NCBI GenBank assembly: GCA_963788125.1
Contig: CAWBFN010000002.1
Span: forward strand, 1,798,001 to 1,862,000
From: Bog-473 sp963788125
GTDB taxonomy: Bacteria > Actinomycetota > Acidimicrobiia > Acidimicrobiales > RAAP-2
Length of the DNA: 64,000 bases
Direction: 5' to 3'
Both the position numbers and the translations under genes were made by a program. Under the pieces are notes generated by a model. It made no database searches, was not told where the DNA came from, and was given only the letters and a program-made list of their open reading frames with translations. This document shows, piece after piece, positions 40,528 to 49,919 of this stretch (position 1 is the first letter of the stretch; each line of letters starts with the position of its first letter).

Positions 40528-41724
40528 TCAGGGGATGAACGCGGGGAGGGTCTCCCATCCTCGGACGACAGAGGCCGAGGACATGCGGGCGTTGTCGTGG
40601 TCGATCTCCCACTCCGGGAAGCGCTTGAGGACTTCGTCGAGCGCGATCTGGCCCTCCAGCCGTGCCAGTGCGGCACCGAGGCAGTAGTGGATGCCGTAGC
40701 CGAAGGTGAAGTGCTTGATGGGCTTCCGAAGGATGTCGAATCGATCGCCGTCGTCGAATCGCCGGTCGTCGCGGTTGGCGGAGGCGATGAGGAAGACCAG
40801 CACGCTGCCCTTCGGTACGATCGTCCCGTGTAGCTCCACCTCCTTGTTGACGTAGCGGGCGAAGTTGTGCCCGGGAGGCTCGAAGCGCAGCACCTCCTCA
40901 ATGGCGGCCGGGACCAGCGGCGGATCCTGGACGAGCGCCCGACGCTGGTCGGGATGGTCGGCCAGCACCTTGCCGGTCCAGCCGATGAGGCGGGCGGCCG
41001 TCTCGTTCCCCGCGCCGGCGACGAGCGACACGTAGGTGAGGATCTCCTCACGGGTCAGGCGGCGCACCGCACCCGTCTCGTCTTCGATCTCGGCGCGGAG
41101 CATGTCGGTCATGAGGTCGTCGGAGGGGTGCGTGGCCCGCCAATCGATGTACTCGCCGAACATCCCGCTGTCGCCGAAGCCCTCCTCGACCTGCATCGGC
41201 TGGCCCGGCTCGGTGCGCATGCTCCCCGTCGACCGCTCACGGACGGCCTCCTGGTCAGATTCGGGTATGCCGAGGAGCATGCTGATCGTCCGCATCGGAA
41301 CCTGCGCGCCGAGGTCGGCCACGAAATCGAACTGCCCCGAACCGACGAGCGGGTCCAGGCTCCGGGCGCAGTAGGCGCGGATCTGCGGCTCCAGCTCGGC
41401 CATTCTCCGCGGGGTGAACACCCGGGACAGCAGTCTCCGGTGCCGGCTGTGGGCGGGCGGGTCCTCGAAGATGAGCAAGCCGGGGGGCATCTCGACGTCG
41501 GCGCGGATGAAGTCCAAGAACGCCCCGCGGCCAGAGATGTACGTCTCGTGGTCGGTGAGGACCGCCTCGACGTCATCGGCCCTGCTGACCGCGAAGAAGT
41601 CGTGGCGGTCGTTGTAGTAGAGCGGCACCTCTTCGCGGAGCCGCCGGTAGACGGGATACGGGTCGGCATCGATCTCAACGTCGTATGGGTCGTAGTACAC
41701 GTCACTCGTACTCGTCACTGACAC
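40528..41724 (-). CDS. Cytochrome P450
   Basis: 398 aa from GTG 41724, five bases after GGGGAGG; a GTG eight codons upstream is also open. The I-helix motif AGAGNET (about 236-242) holds the oxygen-activating Glu-Thr pair, EEVLR (ExxR) is at 276-280, and the haem loop FGYGIHYCLG (341-350) has the axial Cys at 348. This is a soluble bacterial class I P450 needing ferredoxin and reductase from elsewhere. The surrounding lipid-catabolic and VOC genes suggest oxidation of a hydrophobic substrate such as a terpene or steroid, but substrate is inference. Confidence 0.94.
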   Translation of the reverse strand: MSVTSTSDVYYDPYDVEIDADPYPVYRRLREEVPLYYNDRHDFFAVSRADDVEAVLTDHETYISGRGAFLDFIRADVEMPPGLLIFEDPPAHSRHRRLLSRVFTPRRMAELEPQIRAYCARSLDPLVGSGQFDFVADLGAQVPMRTISMLLGIPESDQEAVRERSTGSMRTEPGQPMQVEEGFGDSGMFGEYIDWRATHPSDDLMTDMLRAEIEDETGAVRRLTREEILTYVSLVAGAGNETAARLIGWTGKVLADHPDQRRALVQDPPLVPAAIEEVLRFEPPGHNFARYVNKEVELHGTIVPKGSVLVFLIASANRDDRRFDDGDRFDILRKPIKHFTFGYGIHYCLGAALARLEGQIALDEVLKRFPEWEIDHDNARMSSASVVRGWETLPAFIP

Positions 41725-41849
41725 GCCAGCCTCCCCATGAAGCGTCACGCGGACGTGACCGATCGTAGACGGTTGAGACCACCGATCCCGAGCGTTCGGG
41801 TCTCGACCATGAGAGGCTCTGGGAGTGGGAACTGCAGGGAGAGAGACAG

Positions 41850-42350
41850 ATGACTGAGCACGGGAGCGACACCGACCGACGCGCGGAGTGGGAGTCCCTG
41901 AAGGAGCGCCATCTCCGGCCCCTGGACGAACGACCCGCCTCCTCGGCCAATGGCCTGCATCACTTTGCCGTGCTCAGCAGTGACGTCGAACGGACCATCC
42001 TGTTCTACCAGGATCTCCTCGAGTTCCCCCTGGTCGAGCTGTTCGAGAACCGGGACTACAGCGGATCCACCCACTTCTTCTTCGATGTCGGCCACGGCAA
42101 CTATCTGGCGTTCTTCGACTTCCCCGGCCTCGACCTCAGGGAATACCGCGAAGTACTCGGGGGTCTGCATCACATCGCCATCTCGGTCACTCCCGAGCAG
42201 TGGCACCGGCTCGTGGCCAAGCTGGAGGCGGCGGGGATCGAGACCCACATCGTGAACGGTTCCTCGGCCTACTTTCCGGGACCCGACGGCGAGCGACTCG
42301 AACTGCTCTCCTATCCACTCAACGACATGTACGGCACGATCGTCGGCTGA
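41850..42350 (+). CDS. VOC-family dioxygenase/glyoxalase-fold protein
   Basis: 166 aa from ATG 41850 after AGGGAGAGAG. The first module begins NGLHHFAVLSSDVERTILFY and the second GGLHHIAISVTPEQWHRLVA; both have the His-His start. The final Glu in DGERLELLSYP completes a likely 2-His-1-carboxylate metal site, so this one looks catalytically competent. It is divergent from the P450 and only 125 bases away, suggesting common regulation. Possible roles are extradiol-type dioxygenase or glyoxalase. Confidence 0.85.
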   Translation: MTEHGSDTDRRAEWESLKERHLRPLDERPASSANGLHHFAVLSSDVERTILFYQDLLEFPLVELFENRDYSGSTHFFFDVGHGNYLAFFDFPGLDLREYREVLGGLHHIAISVTPEQWHRLVAKLEAAGIETHIVNGSSAYFPGPDGERLELLSYPLNDMYGTIVG

Positions 42351-42718
42351 ATCGGCACGCGGGACGCACGCAGAGAAGGCGACCTCTATCGCACCCAGAG
42401 TGGTTCTTGGTTGCAGGAACGTTGCGAGCCGGTTGATTTCACGGAGAATGACGCAGGGCGATTGACTCGCGTAGAAATCCAAGTCAGAGTTCGATCGACA
42501 AAGAACGATTGAACGCGCGAAGACCTCACGGCGCAAGTTCCACAGCACACGCGACGAACGTTTTCCAACGTGTCGGAGAGTGTGCCGCGGGCTTTTGATG
42601 ACGGTCACCCAACACGATATTCCTCCGGCTTTGAGCACTACTCGACCCTGTAGCGGAAAGGTGGTTGTGAAATGGACGACGCCCCCGAGGCGCGCACCGG
42701 CATGAGAATCAGAGTCCC
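42351..42718. other. Intergenic region before the SGNH gene
   Basis: About 370 bases without a supported gene. Short frames exist on both strands, none with a motif. It is moderately AT-rich around 42440-42520 and should contain the promoter of the SGNH-AT3 unit. Confidence 0.35.
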
Positions 42719-43738
42719 TTGATCGGTCGCAAGGTTGGCTTCCAGGTGCAACTGTTGAGGATCGCCGCGATTCTCGGCGTCGCGGTCTGGATTTCGATGT
42801 CGCCTGCTGCATCGGCGCAAGCCCGATCCAGCGTAGGTGTCACAAGCGTTGGTGGGTACGCAACCCTTGCTCAGGTGCGCGCCGCTATCAAGTCCGCTCA
42901 ACACATGTCGTCTGCGCCTTCGCATGTCGTCCCCTCGCTCTCCGCGCTGGCTGCACAAGGAGATTGGGGTGGCGACCTGCAGGACCAGAGCAACTGCCCT
43001 TCGCTCGGTGTGGATGATGCAACGTTCGATGTTGCCAATTGCACCTTTGGTGACAAGAGCTCCGCGACCGTCGTCGCCCTCGTCGGGGACTCGCGGGCAC
43101 AGATGTGGCTCGATGTCTTCAATAGCCTGGGACTTTCCCAGCACTTCAAGCTCGTCCTCATGGCCAAGAGCGGGTGTCCCGTGCCTCTCGGTACCTATCA
43201 GACGAACAACAACGGGGCCGTCTCGACGTCACCATGGAAGGCCTGCACCTCCTTTCACTCCTTCGTCGCATCGACGCTCAAGTCTCTCAACCCGGCGGTC
43301 ATCGTCGTCTCGAGCAACTATCAGCTCGATCTCGCCGATCCTGCCCACGATGCCTCCGCAAAAGAGGTCAAGCAGGACATGGTGAAGTTCCTGGAGTCGT
43401 TGCCCAAGACCTCCAAAACGGTTGTCCTCGGCGGATTCCCCCAACCCGCGGATACGGCAAATCCCACGCTCTGCCTCTCCAAGGGGCCGAAGAAGATCGA
43501 TTCGTGCAACTTTGTCCCGTCGGGCACCGTCGACGCGGAGAACGCCGCCGCCCAGTCGGCATCCAAGGTCGCCGGCGTGGCGTTCATCAACCAGACCCCG
43601 TGGTTCTGCGCCGCCACCTGTCCACCCATCGTTGCATCCATCATCCCCTACACGATTGACGCGTATCACGGCGACAAGACCTATCTGAACTACCTGACCG
43701 GCGTTCTGTGGAGCTCCGTGAAGCCGTTTGTTCAGTAG
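42719..43738 (+). CDS. Secreted SGNH-hydrolase-domain protein
   Basis: 339 aa with TTG start at 42719 (other possible starts: GTG near 42745). A signal or anchor helix (LRIAAILGVAVWISMSPAAS) precedes the SGNH domain: block I VVALVGDSRAQMWLDVF holds the nucleophile Ser, and DAYHGDKTYLNYL near the end holds the Asp-His pair. Four to six Cys suggest disulfides. This matches the SGNH domain that is normally fused C-terminally to acyltransferase 3 proteins. Here it precedes that gene as a separate product, suggesting the two act together in acylating a cell-surface glycan. Confidence 0.82.
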   Translation: MIGRKVGFQVQLLRIAAILGVAVWISMSPAASAQARSSVGVTSVGGYATLAQVRAAIKSAQHMSSAPSHVVPSLSALAAQGDWGGDLQDQSNCPSLGVDDATFDVANCTFGDKSSATVVALVGDSRAQMWLDVFNSLGLSQHFKLVLMAKSGCPVPLGTYQTNNNGAVSTSPWKACTSFHSFVASTLKSLNPAVIVVSSNYQLDLADPAHDASAKEVKQDMVKFLESLPKTSKTVVLGGFPQPADTANPTLCLSKGPKKIDSCNFVPSGTVDAENAAAQSASKVAGVAFINQTPWFCAATCPPIVASIIPYTIDAYHGDKTYLNYLTGVLWSSVKPFVQ

Positions 43739-43741
43739 TCG

Positions 43742-43879
43742 ATGGACCAGCCTCACCTGTCCGACCTTGGCACATTAGATGTGTCGGCTCCTGTGGGCCG
43801 CCACGTCCGAATGGGCCAGCCCCACCTGTCCGACCATGACGCGTTGGATGTGCCGGCTCCGGTGGGCCGCCACGTTCGA
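43742..43879. repeat. 69-bp tandem duplication at the 5' end of the AT3 gene
   Basis: The units 43742-43810 and 43811-43879 are about 85 percent identical at DNA level and encode the two 23-residue N-terminal copies. Divergence shows the duplication is not recent. The extension lies in front of the first helix, on the cytoplasmic side. Confidence 0.85.
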
Positions 43880-45058
43880 TTGGAGGATGACCCGGGCACT
43901 CTGCTCGGTGACAGAAAGTATCGTCCCGACGTCGAAGGCCTCAGAGCGGTAGCCGTAGGTGCCGTCATTCTCTTCCACGCCAAATTGGCGGGCTTTTCGG
44001 GGGGGTTTGTCGGTGTTGATGTGTTCTACGTGATCTCGGGCTTCGTCATCACCGGCGTGTTGCTGAGAAAACTCGAAGCGTCGGGTTCACTTGGATTCAA
44101 GGATTTCTATGCCCGTCGAGCCAGGAGGATCCTGCCCGCAGCCGGGCTTGTCCTCATCGCCACGATCCTCGCGAGCTACCACTGGCTGGGCTTCATCCGC
44201 GGAGCGGAGGTAGCCGACGATGCCCGTTGGTGCGCCGTGTTCTTGGCCAACTTCCACTTTCTCTCCATCGGGACGAACTACTTCTCGAGCCAGCTCCCGC
44301 CCTCACCACTGCAAAACTTCTGGTCGTTGGCCGTCGAGGAGCAGTTCTATCTCGTCTATCCCTGCGCGTTGGCGCTCAGCCTGGTCGTGATACCCAAGCT
44401 CTCCGTTCGGCACAAGATCATGATCTTCACCGGCGCAGTCGTCCTGGGCTCCCTTTCCTGGTCGATCTACCAAACGTCGGCCGACCCCTACGGGGCGTAC
44501 CTCTCGAGCCTCACACGTGCGTGGGAACTTGCGCTCGGAGGCTTCGTGGCGGCTGGGACCCAGTACTGGCTGCGCCTACGGCGCGGCGTTGCCGCGTGCA
44601 TGACGTGGCTCGGTATCGCCGGCATCCTCATTGCCGCCACGCTGTTCACGGCGAGTACGCCGTATCCCGGTTGGGCGGCCGTTCTTCCGGTTGCCGGTGC
44701 CGCCCTCATCATCGCCGGGGGAATGTCCGCGGGGCGTTGGGGCGCGGAATTCGTGCTGGGTACCGTCGTCTTTCGCTGGCTCGGCAAGCTCTCGTACTCC
44801 CTCTACCTGTGGAGCTGGCCTGTGCTCACCATTGCCGCCGAGTCCTCTTCCAAGCCCCTCTCCTTGTCACAACGTCTGCTGACGGTTCTTGGTGCATTCG
44901 TTCTGGCCGCTCTGTCGTATGCGATCGTAGAGAACCCCATTCGGCACTCGAAGTGGATGGCGGTGTCGTGGCGGCGAGGGATCCTCTTGGGTGTTGTGAT
45001 CATATTCGCCGTCTTGCTGGTCGCCACGCTGGAGATTCACGCGACACACACCTTGTAG
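43742..45058 (+). CDS. Acyltransferase 3 (OafA/YrhL-type) membrane protein
   Basis: 438 aa with about ten helices. Residues 60-85 carry RPDVEGLRAVAVGAVILFHA with the conserved Arg and His of the AT3 active site, followed by GGFVGVDVFYVISGFVITGV and NFWSLAVEEQFYLVYP, both diagnostic. The N-terminal 46 residues are two copies of a 23-residue unit (QPHLSDxxxLDVxAPVGRHVR), unusual for the family. The usual C-terminal SGNH domain is absent but is supplied by the upstream gene, four bases away. Expected to move an acetyl or other acyl group across the membrane onto surface polysaccharide. Confidence 0.9.
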   Translation: MDQPHLSDLGTLDVSAPVGRHVRMGQPHLSDHDALDVPAPVGRHVRLEDDPGTLLGDRKYRPDVEGLRAVAVGAVILFHAKLAGFSGGFVGVDVFYVISGFVITGVLLRKLEASGSLGFKDFYARRARRILPAAGLVLIATILASYHWLGFIRGAEVADDARWCAVFLANFHFLSIGTNYFSSQLPPSPLQNFWSLAVEEQFYLVYPCALALSLVVIPKLSVRHKIMIFTGAVVLGSLSWSIYQTSADPYGAYLSSLTRAWELALGGFVAAGTQYWLRLRRGVAACMTWLGIAGILIAATLFTASTPYPGWAAVLPVAGAALIIAGGMSAGRWGAEFVLGTVVFRWLGKLSYSLYLWSWPVLTIAAESSSKPLSLSQRLLTVLGAFVLAALSYAIVENPIRHSKWMAVSWRRGILLGVVIIFAVLLVATLEIHATHTL

Positions 45059-45237
45059 CCAGGTACAGCTGGCCGTCGACTGGGTCCGTCTTTACCGACC
45101 TCCGGCACACCTGTCGAACGGATCTCGGCAACGGTCCTGCGACGGTGGGTCGAGCGGGATTCCCGTGAGCGTGCCACGCTGTTGGATACGGTGGTAGCCG
45201 TGCCAGAAGCCGTCCGGGCCGTGATGCCGAGTCTCTG

Positions 45238-45891
45238 ATGCCGCTCGAGGCAATTCCGCTGGCGCTCATCGCCAGCCTCTATCCCTTTGGTCTCGCCGCG
45301 TTGTTCTTGCTCTTCGAGTCGACGCGTGCCCTGACCCGCTCCGTGGTGTTCCTGGCCGGGGCGGCGTTCTGTACCCTCACCGTCGGCTTCGTGTTCGTGT
45401 TCGTGCTTCGAGATGCGGGAGTGAACAACAGCAGTGCGCAGACGCCCCACTACGGGCTCGAAGTGGCGATCGGAGCCTTGTTTCTGGTGGCGGCACTGGT
45501 GCTCGTCCGCCGTGCCCCGAAGCCCAAACCAGCCGACGCCGGACCGTCGCGGGTGACCAAGGCGGTCACTGGCTCGGGGATCCTCGCCGTCTTCATGGCG
45601 GGGATTGCGATGTACACCCCTTCCCCCACCTATTTGGCCGCTCTCGAGGTGGTCGACAGCTCCAAGCTGAGCGATGCTGCGACGTCGGTCTGGATCATCA
45701 TCGTGGTGCTGCTCCTGCTCATCACCATTGAGGTCCCCATCCTGCTCTACTGGTTGGCCCCGGGTTGGACGGTTCCCCGACTCGCTGCGGTCAACGCGTG
45801 GCTTTCGCGCAACGGCCGCAACTTCTTCGCCATTGTCCTGGCCGTGCTCGGGGTGTGGGAGTTGACCAGGGGACTCGTGGGTCTCCTGTAG
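45238..45891 (+). CDS. GAP/Sap family membrane protein (sulfolipid-addressing type)
   Basis: 217 aa with six helices and a proline-lysine linker (PKPKPADAGPSR) in the middle. The IPLALIASLYPFGLAALFLL start and the MAGIAMYTPSPTYLAALEVV segment match the GAP family, whose mycobacterial members assist export of glycopeptidolipid or sulfolipid. The ATG is at 45238, with no strong ribosome binding site. It lies between the AT3 gene and a DMT-type transporter; a role in exporting a surface lipid would suit the acyltransferase, but this link is inference. Confidence 0.75.
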   Translation: MPLEAIPLALIASLYPFGLAALFLLFESTRALTRSVVFLAGAAFCTLTVGFVFVFVLRDAGVNNSSAQTPHYGLEVAIGALFLVAALVLVRRAPKPKPADAGPSRVTKAVTGSGILAVFMAGIAMYTPSPTYLAALEVVDSSKLSDAATSVWIIIVVLLLLITIEVPILLYWLAPGWTVPRLAAVNAWLSRNGRNFFAIVLAVLGVWELTRGLVGLL

Positions 45892-45970
45892 TACTGGGCC
45901 GGGGATACGTGACTGACTGCCTGCGCCGGCACGACCATGGCCACCGTATGCGTAGAGTCCTGCCCATGGC

Positions 45971-46879
45971 GTGGACGGGCATTTTCGAGCGGATGCGGCC
46001 AGAAGTGGCGTCTTGATCACCACCGTCGTCTTCTCCCTGGTCGCCGCGTTCTCGAATGCGGTCAATCTCATGACGCAGCACTCGGCCAGCGTCGGTGCCC
46101 CGAAGCGCGACAAGCTCTGGAAGCTCATTCGCTACCTACTGCACCAGCCACTGTGGCTGCTCGGGTGGGTCGCCGCCGTGGGCGCCTTCGCCTTCCAGGC
46201 TCTTGCCCTCCACAACGGCCAGCTGTCGGTGGTCCAGCCGCTCCTCGTGACCGAGCTGGTATTCGCCCTCATCCTGCGGCGAGCCTGGCTCCACCAGGAC
46301 GTGACCGGTGGCGCCTGGACCTCCGCACTCGTCGTATGCGTGGCCCTCGCCGTGTTCCTGACGGTGGCCGAGCCTCAGGGTGGTCACCCCAACCCCGATC
46401 CGGGCGAGTGGCTCTCGGCATTGGCCACATTCGGCGGCGTCGTCGTTCTGCTGTCCCTCTTGGCCATGCGGGGGTCACCGGTGCGCCGTGCCGCACTTTT
46501 CGCCGCCGCCGCGGGTCTTTCCTGGGCCGTGATGGCGACCTTCATCAAATCGACCACAGACACACTGGCCGCGTTCGGATTCTTCGGAATGTTCACCCAT
46601 TGGCCTCTCTACGCTCTCGCCGCGGCGGCCGTTGTAGGCACGTTGCTCCAACAGGCCGCTCTGCACGTCGGTCCGCTGAGCATTTCCCAGCCGCTTCTGG
46701 TGGTCGTCGACCCGTTCGCCAGCATCATTCTCAGCGTCTGGCTCTTCGACGAACACTTCACGGACAGTCCGGCGAACATCGTCGTGGCCGCCGTGGCCTT
46801 TGCGGTCATGGCCGGAGGGGTCACGATGCTGTCGAGGACCGCTCCGGCCGATCTGGCCCCGTCGAGAGCGGACGGCTGA
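45971..46879 (+). CDS. DMT-superfamily transporter (EamA-like)
   Basis: 302 aa with GTG 45971, or a later TTG at 46013 (ITTVVFSLVAAFSNAVNLMT). About nine helices in two halves: helix starts with SVVQPLLVTELVFALILRR in the first half and SISQPLLVVVDPFASIILSV in the second, the repeated QPLL-(V)xxx-F pattern typical of the family. Metabolite or lipid exporter of unknown specificity. It ends 62 bases before the convergent DUF2252 gene. Confidence 0.8.
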   Translation: MDGHFRADAARSGVLITTVVFSLVAAFSNAVNLMTQHSASVGAPKRDKLWKLIRYLLHQPLWLLGWVAAVGAFAFQALALHNGQLSVVQPLLVTELVFALILRRAWLHQDVTGGAWTSALVVCVALAVFLTVAEPQGGHPNPDPGEWLSALATFGGVVVLLSLLAMRGSPVRRAALFAAAAGLSWAVMATFIKSTTDTLAAFGFFGMFTHWPLYALAAAAVVGTLLQQAALHVGPLSISQPLLVVVDPFASIILSVWLFDEHFTDSPANIVVAAVAFAVMAGGVTMLSRTAPADLAPSRADG

Positions 46880-46943
46880 CCCCGTCGAGTGCGGGCGGTG
46901 CGCGACGGGTCCTGGCGCCGTCGGGAATGGTCGCGTGATCTCC

Positions 46944-48398
46944 CTACAGGCCCGACTCGACGGTGATCCGCCCACTGGCCGCGGCTGCCTTGAGGGCCTC
47001 GAAGTCCCGCTCGTTCTGGTCGGCGTACGTCTCGGCGAAGGTGGCTATGGCCCGGTCGAAGGTGGTCGAGCTGCCCAGGTAGCTGGCGATGGCTATCCGG
47101 TCGCCGGAGCGGGCATGGGCCCGGGCCAGGGCCTGGGCGCAGACCCCGACGTACTTGGTCAGGCCCTGTGGGATCGCCCCTTCGACGTCGTACGACCCCT
47201 TCCAGTCACGCAGTTGGCGAACGTAGTAGTCGCGGGTGACACCGTCGGGGCCCAGTACCTGCTCGTAACCGAGGAAGATGTCGCTGGCCGACTGCATCAG
47301 GTGCTGGCCGGCCACCACCCGCGCGCCGTGGGTGGCGTAGCTGCTCCCGCCCACGAACGCCTCCAGCACCGAGGCCTCCGCCTCCTTGGCCTGGAGGAAG
47401 AGGATGTCGTTCTCGTCCCGGCCCTGCAGCAGAAGGATCCAGGCGCGGGTGCCGACGCTGCCCACGCCCACGACCTTGCGGGCGACCTGGAGCAGTTCGA
47501 ACTCCTCGACCAGGTGGCGGCGGTCGGTCTGGAGGCTGTGGCGGTACTTGCGCAGGAGTTGGTGGAGCTGGTCGGTGATGCCCTCACTCACCAGTTGAGG
47601 GAACAGCTCCTCGACGGGGACGATCAGGGGCGGGTCGCTGATGATGCGGCGCTGGCCGTCGACCACCTGGGTGAGCTTGTCGAGCGCCTGGAGGCTATCC
47701 CGGGTGCGGGCCTTGGAGATGACCTTGGCGGTGCGCTCGGCCATGTACTTGTCGGACTTGGACCCGGTGGTCCCGGCCGTGGCCTGGAGGTCGGCGAGCA
47801 CCGTGGCCACGTCGATCTTGGAGTACCAGACATCCATGGTCGACATGGCGGCCAGCCGGTTCATCTCCGTGCGATAGACGGCTCCCACCTCGAGGGCTGC
47901 CGTGCGGCCCTCCTTCCCGGTGAACTCCCGGTCGCGGGCGGCGATGACCGCGCTGGCCGCCAGGCGCTTCACATCCCACTCCCACGGGCCGGGAAGGGTC
48001 TCGTCGAAGTCGTTGACGTCGAACATCATGGCCCGCTCGGGCGAGGCGAACAGGCCGAAGTTGGACAGGTGGGCATCCCCGCAGACCTGGGTCGTCAGGC
48101 CCGATCTGGGGGTGGAGTCCAGGTCCGAGGCCATGATGAGCGCCGCTCCCCGGAAGAAGGTGAACGGGGAGACCAGCATGCGGCCGTAGCGGATGGGGAC
48201 TAACTCCGGTACACGGGAGACGGCCTGACCCTCGAGCAGGCTGACGGGGTCGGGGCGGTCGGCCGCAGGGTTGAACTCGCCGTGCGAGGAGCGAGGCACC
48301 CGGGAACGGGCGTCCTTACCCAGTCTGGCCCGCTCGTCAACCGAGAGGTGCGGGACGGTCTGGGTTGCGTGGCTCGCTTCTTCAGTCTGGATCGCCAT
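46944..48398 (-). CDS. DUF2252 family protein (kinase-like fold)
   Basis: 484 aa from ATG 48398, seven bases after GAGGGA; the frame can extend to 48446. Family signatures are the central VCGDAHLSNFGLFASPERAM, then FDVNDFDETLPGPWEWDVKR and LAASAVIAARDREFTGKEGR, resembling the catalytic HxDxxxxN loop and the DxD of aminoglycoside-phosphotransferase-like kinases. C-terminal half: VGVGSVGTRAWILLLQGRDE and QHLMQSASDIFLGYEQV. Cytoplasmic, function unknown in the family. It is monocistronic and convergent with the DMT transporter. Confidence 0.9.
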   Translation of the reverse strand: MAIQTEEASHATQTVPHLSVDERARLGKDARSRVPRSSHGEFNPAADRPDPVSLLEGQAVSRVPELVPIRYGRMLVSPFTFFRGAALIMASDLDSTPRSGLTTQVCGDAHLSNFGLFASPERAMMFDVNDFDETLPGPWEWDVKRLAASAVIAARDREFTGKEGRTAALEVGAVYRTEMNRLAAMSTMDVWYSKIDVATVLADLQATAGTTGSKSDKYMAERTAKVISKARTRDSLQALDKLTQVVDGQRRIISDPPLIVPVEELFPQLVSEGITDQLHQLLRKYRHSLQTDRRHLVEEFELLQVARKVVGVGSVGTRAWILLLQGRDENDILFLQAKEAEASVLEAFVGGSSYATHGARVVAGQHLMQSASDIFLGYEQVLGPDGVTRDYYVRQLRDWKGSYDVEGAIPQGLTKYVGVCAQALARAHARSGDRIAIASYLGSSTTFDRAIATFAETYADQNERDFEALKAAAASGRITVESGL

Positions 48399-48878
48399 AG
48401 TTCCCTCAGTCTCCCTCGTATGACCGTGCGGCCTTTCTTCCATCATGGTCCGCGCCGGGAGTTTCGTACAGCGGGTGTGCGGAGGGAGCCGCCGGGGCAG
48501 AGCCCAGGCCGAACGCAGGGTGGTTGCGGATCACCCGTCCTCGGGGGTGGCCTGGTAGAGGGGCGGCCCATAGACCTTGTCGGGCCGCATCCGTACGATG
48601 AGACGCTCGGCGCCGGGCTCGGGCGGAGGGGTGGCGCCTCCCATGTGGAGGTTGTACATCACCTGGTGGAAGGATCCGTCGGGGCCTACCTCCCGTTCGC
48701 GGTCGTCGTGCTGGCCACCACCTCGACGCACATCACCCGGATCTCGCTCTTCGCCCAGCCGGCACTGTTCCCTTTTTCGACCTTCCGCCACGGCTGGCGT
48801 GACCCGGATCGGGGTGCGCAACGACAGCTCCTTGATGCACGGGCGATGAATCTCCGTCGTAGGATTCGTCATACCATC
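48399..48878. other. Intergenic, possible gene remnant on the minus strand
   Basis: About 480 bases. On the minus strand a frame ends at 48531 with YNLHMGGATPPPEPGAERLI...PPLYQATPEDG, which looks like the end of a protein, but no start or upstream domain can be found and a stop precedes it in the natural upstream frame. Not called as a gene. Confidence 0.35.
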
Positions 48879-49418
48879 ATGAAAACGACGAATCTTGCCG
48901 ACCTCTATGGGTTGCCACTCATCGATTGGGCCGTTATCGAGGACCGTCTCGCCCAAGGGGTAAGCCAAGCCCCCGGGACTGGCGGCCCTGACCGGCACAC
49001 CAGCTGGTTGGCGACGATCAACCGGGACGGAAGCCCGCATGTGACAGGTGTGGGCGCGCTCTGGTTCGACGGCACCTTCTGGTTCGAGACCGGAGAGCTC
49101 TCCCGCAAAGGGAGGAATCTGGCGCGCGACCCGCGGTGCACGTTGAGCGTTGCCACTCACGAGTTCGACCTCGTCGTAGAGGGTGTGGCCGAGAAGGTCA
49201 TCGATCCGAGCGTGGTTGCCACCATGGCGGAGCAGTGGAGCGCGCAGGGATGGCCAGCCCGAGTGGATGATTCGGGTGTGGCTCTCACGGCCGAATACAG
49301 CGCTCCGTCAGCTGGACCTCCCCCGTGGACCATTTTCCGCATCGTGGCACACCAGGCAACTTCCCTCCTCACGGTTGAGCCGGGAGGCGCCACACGATGG
49401 AGATTTGATCGAACGTGA
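48879..49418 (+). CDS. Pyridoxamine 5'-phosphate oxidase-fold protein
   Basis: 179 aa from ATG 48879. The split-barrel core is SWLATINRDGSPHVTGVGAL...FWFETGELSRKGRNLARDPR...LSVATHEFDLVVEGVAEKV, which matches PPOX-type flavin- or F420-dependent oxidoreductases. The RKGRNLxRDPR motif normally binds the phosphate of FMN/F420. The C-terminal part, PPPWTIFRIVAHQATSLLTV, is also typical. Monocistronic, with only a weak ribosome binding site. Substrate unknown. Confidence 0.85.
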   Translation: MKTTNLADLYGLPLIDWAVIEDRLAQGVSQAPGTGGPDRHTSWLATINRDGSPHVTGVGALWFDGTFWFETGELSRKGRNLARDPRCTLSVATHEFDLVVEGVAEKVIDPSVVATMAEQWSAQGWPARVDDSGVALTAEYSAPSAGPPPWTIFRIVAHQATSLLTVEPGGATRWRFDRT

Positions 49419-49608
49419 CCGGGTGGACAGAGAGGTCCCATCACTGACGTGCTGAGGCGCGGGCAGCCGGAATAGGGCGGACGGCGTGATCCCCGGAAGT
49501 GGACGCTGACGCGGGTACTGTGTGCAAAGGCGCGTCAGGAGCAGACTCAGCCGTGAGAACGCCGCCCCACACCCTGGGACAAACGATCTTCAAAGGACAA
49601 CGAGCGCA

Positions 49609-49917
49609 TTGACTACCTTCGCAGGATCATGGGACGTGACCATCGCGACGCCCATTGGCAAGATCGCCGCCGTTTTTGACATCACCGAACAAGATGGTGC
49701 GATTCAAGGTATCGCCCGTTCGGACGCGGAGACCGTCGATTTCCTCAATCCGGTCGCTGATGGGAACCGGCTCACCTGGTCCCAAAAGGTCACGACGCCG
49801 ATGCGACTCGAACTGCAATTCGACGTCACCGTCGAGGGCGACACAATGACCGGCACGTCGAAGGCCGGCATGCTCCCCTCGTCAAAGGTCGACGGAACTC
49901 GTTCTTCAGCGCGCTGA
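49609..49917 (+). CDS. Small beta-barrel protein, lipocalin-like
   Basis: 102 aa starting at TTG 49609 (AAAGGAC about 12 bases upstream); an upstream part of the frame is less protein-like. TTFAGSWDVTIATPIGKIAA, then DITEQDGAIQGIARSDAETV, then LTWSQKVTTPMRLELQFDVT and EGDTMTGTSKAGMLPSSKVD form a repetitive beta pattern typical of small ligand-binding barrels. No catalytic residue is seen. It faces the SRPBCC gene with a 2-base gap. Likely a small cytoplasmic binding protein. Confidence 0.6.
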   Translation: MTTFAGSWDVTIATPIGKIAAVFDITEQDGAIQGIARSDAETVDFLNPVADGNRLTWSQKVTTPMRLELQFDVTVEGDTMTGTSKAGMLPSSKVDGTRSSAR

Positions 49918-49919
49918 AC

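Noticed and set aside
46800..48203. Long plus-strand open frame of 467 codons
   Set aside because: It is the antisense of the DUF2252 gene; its amino acid composition is Gly/Val/His-rich without motifs, while the minus strand has full family signatures.
48531..48660. C-terminal-like peptide on the minus strand
   Set aside because: No start codon, domain or upstream continuation; may be a remnant but cannot be supported as a gene.
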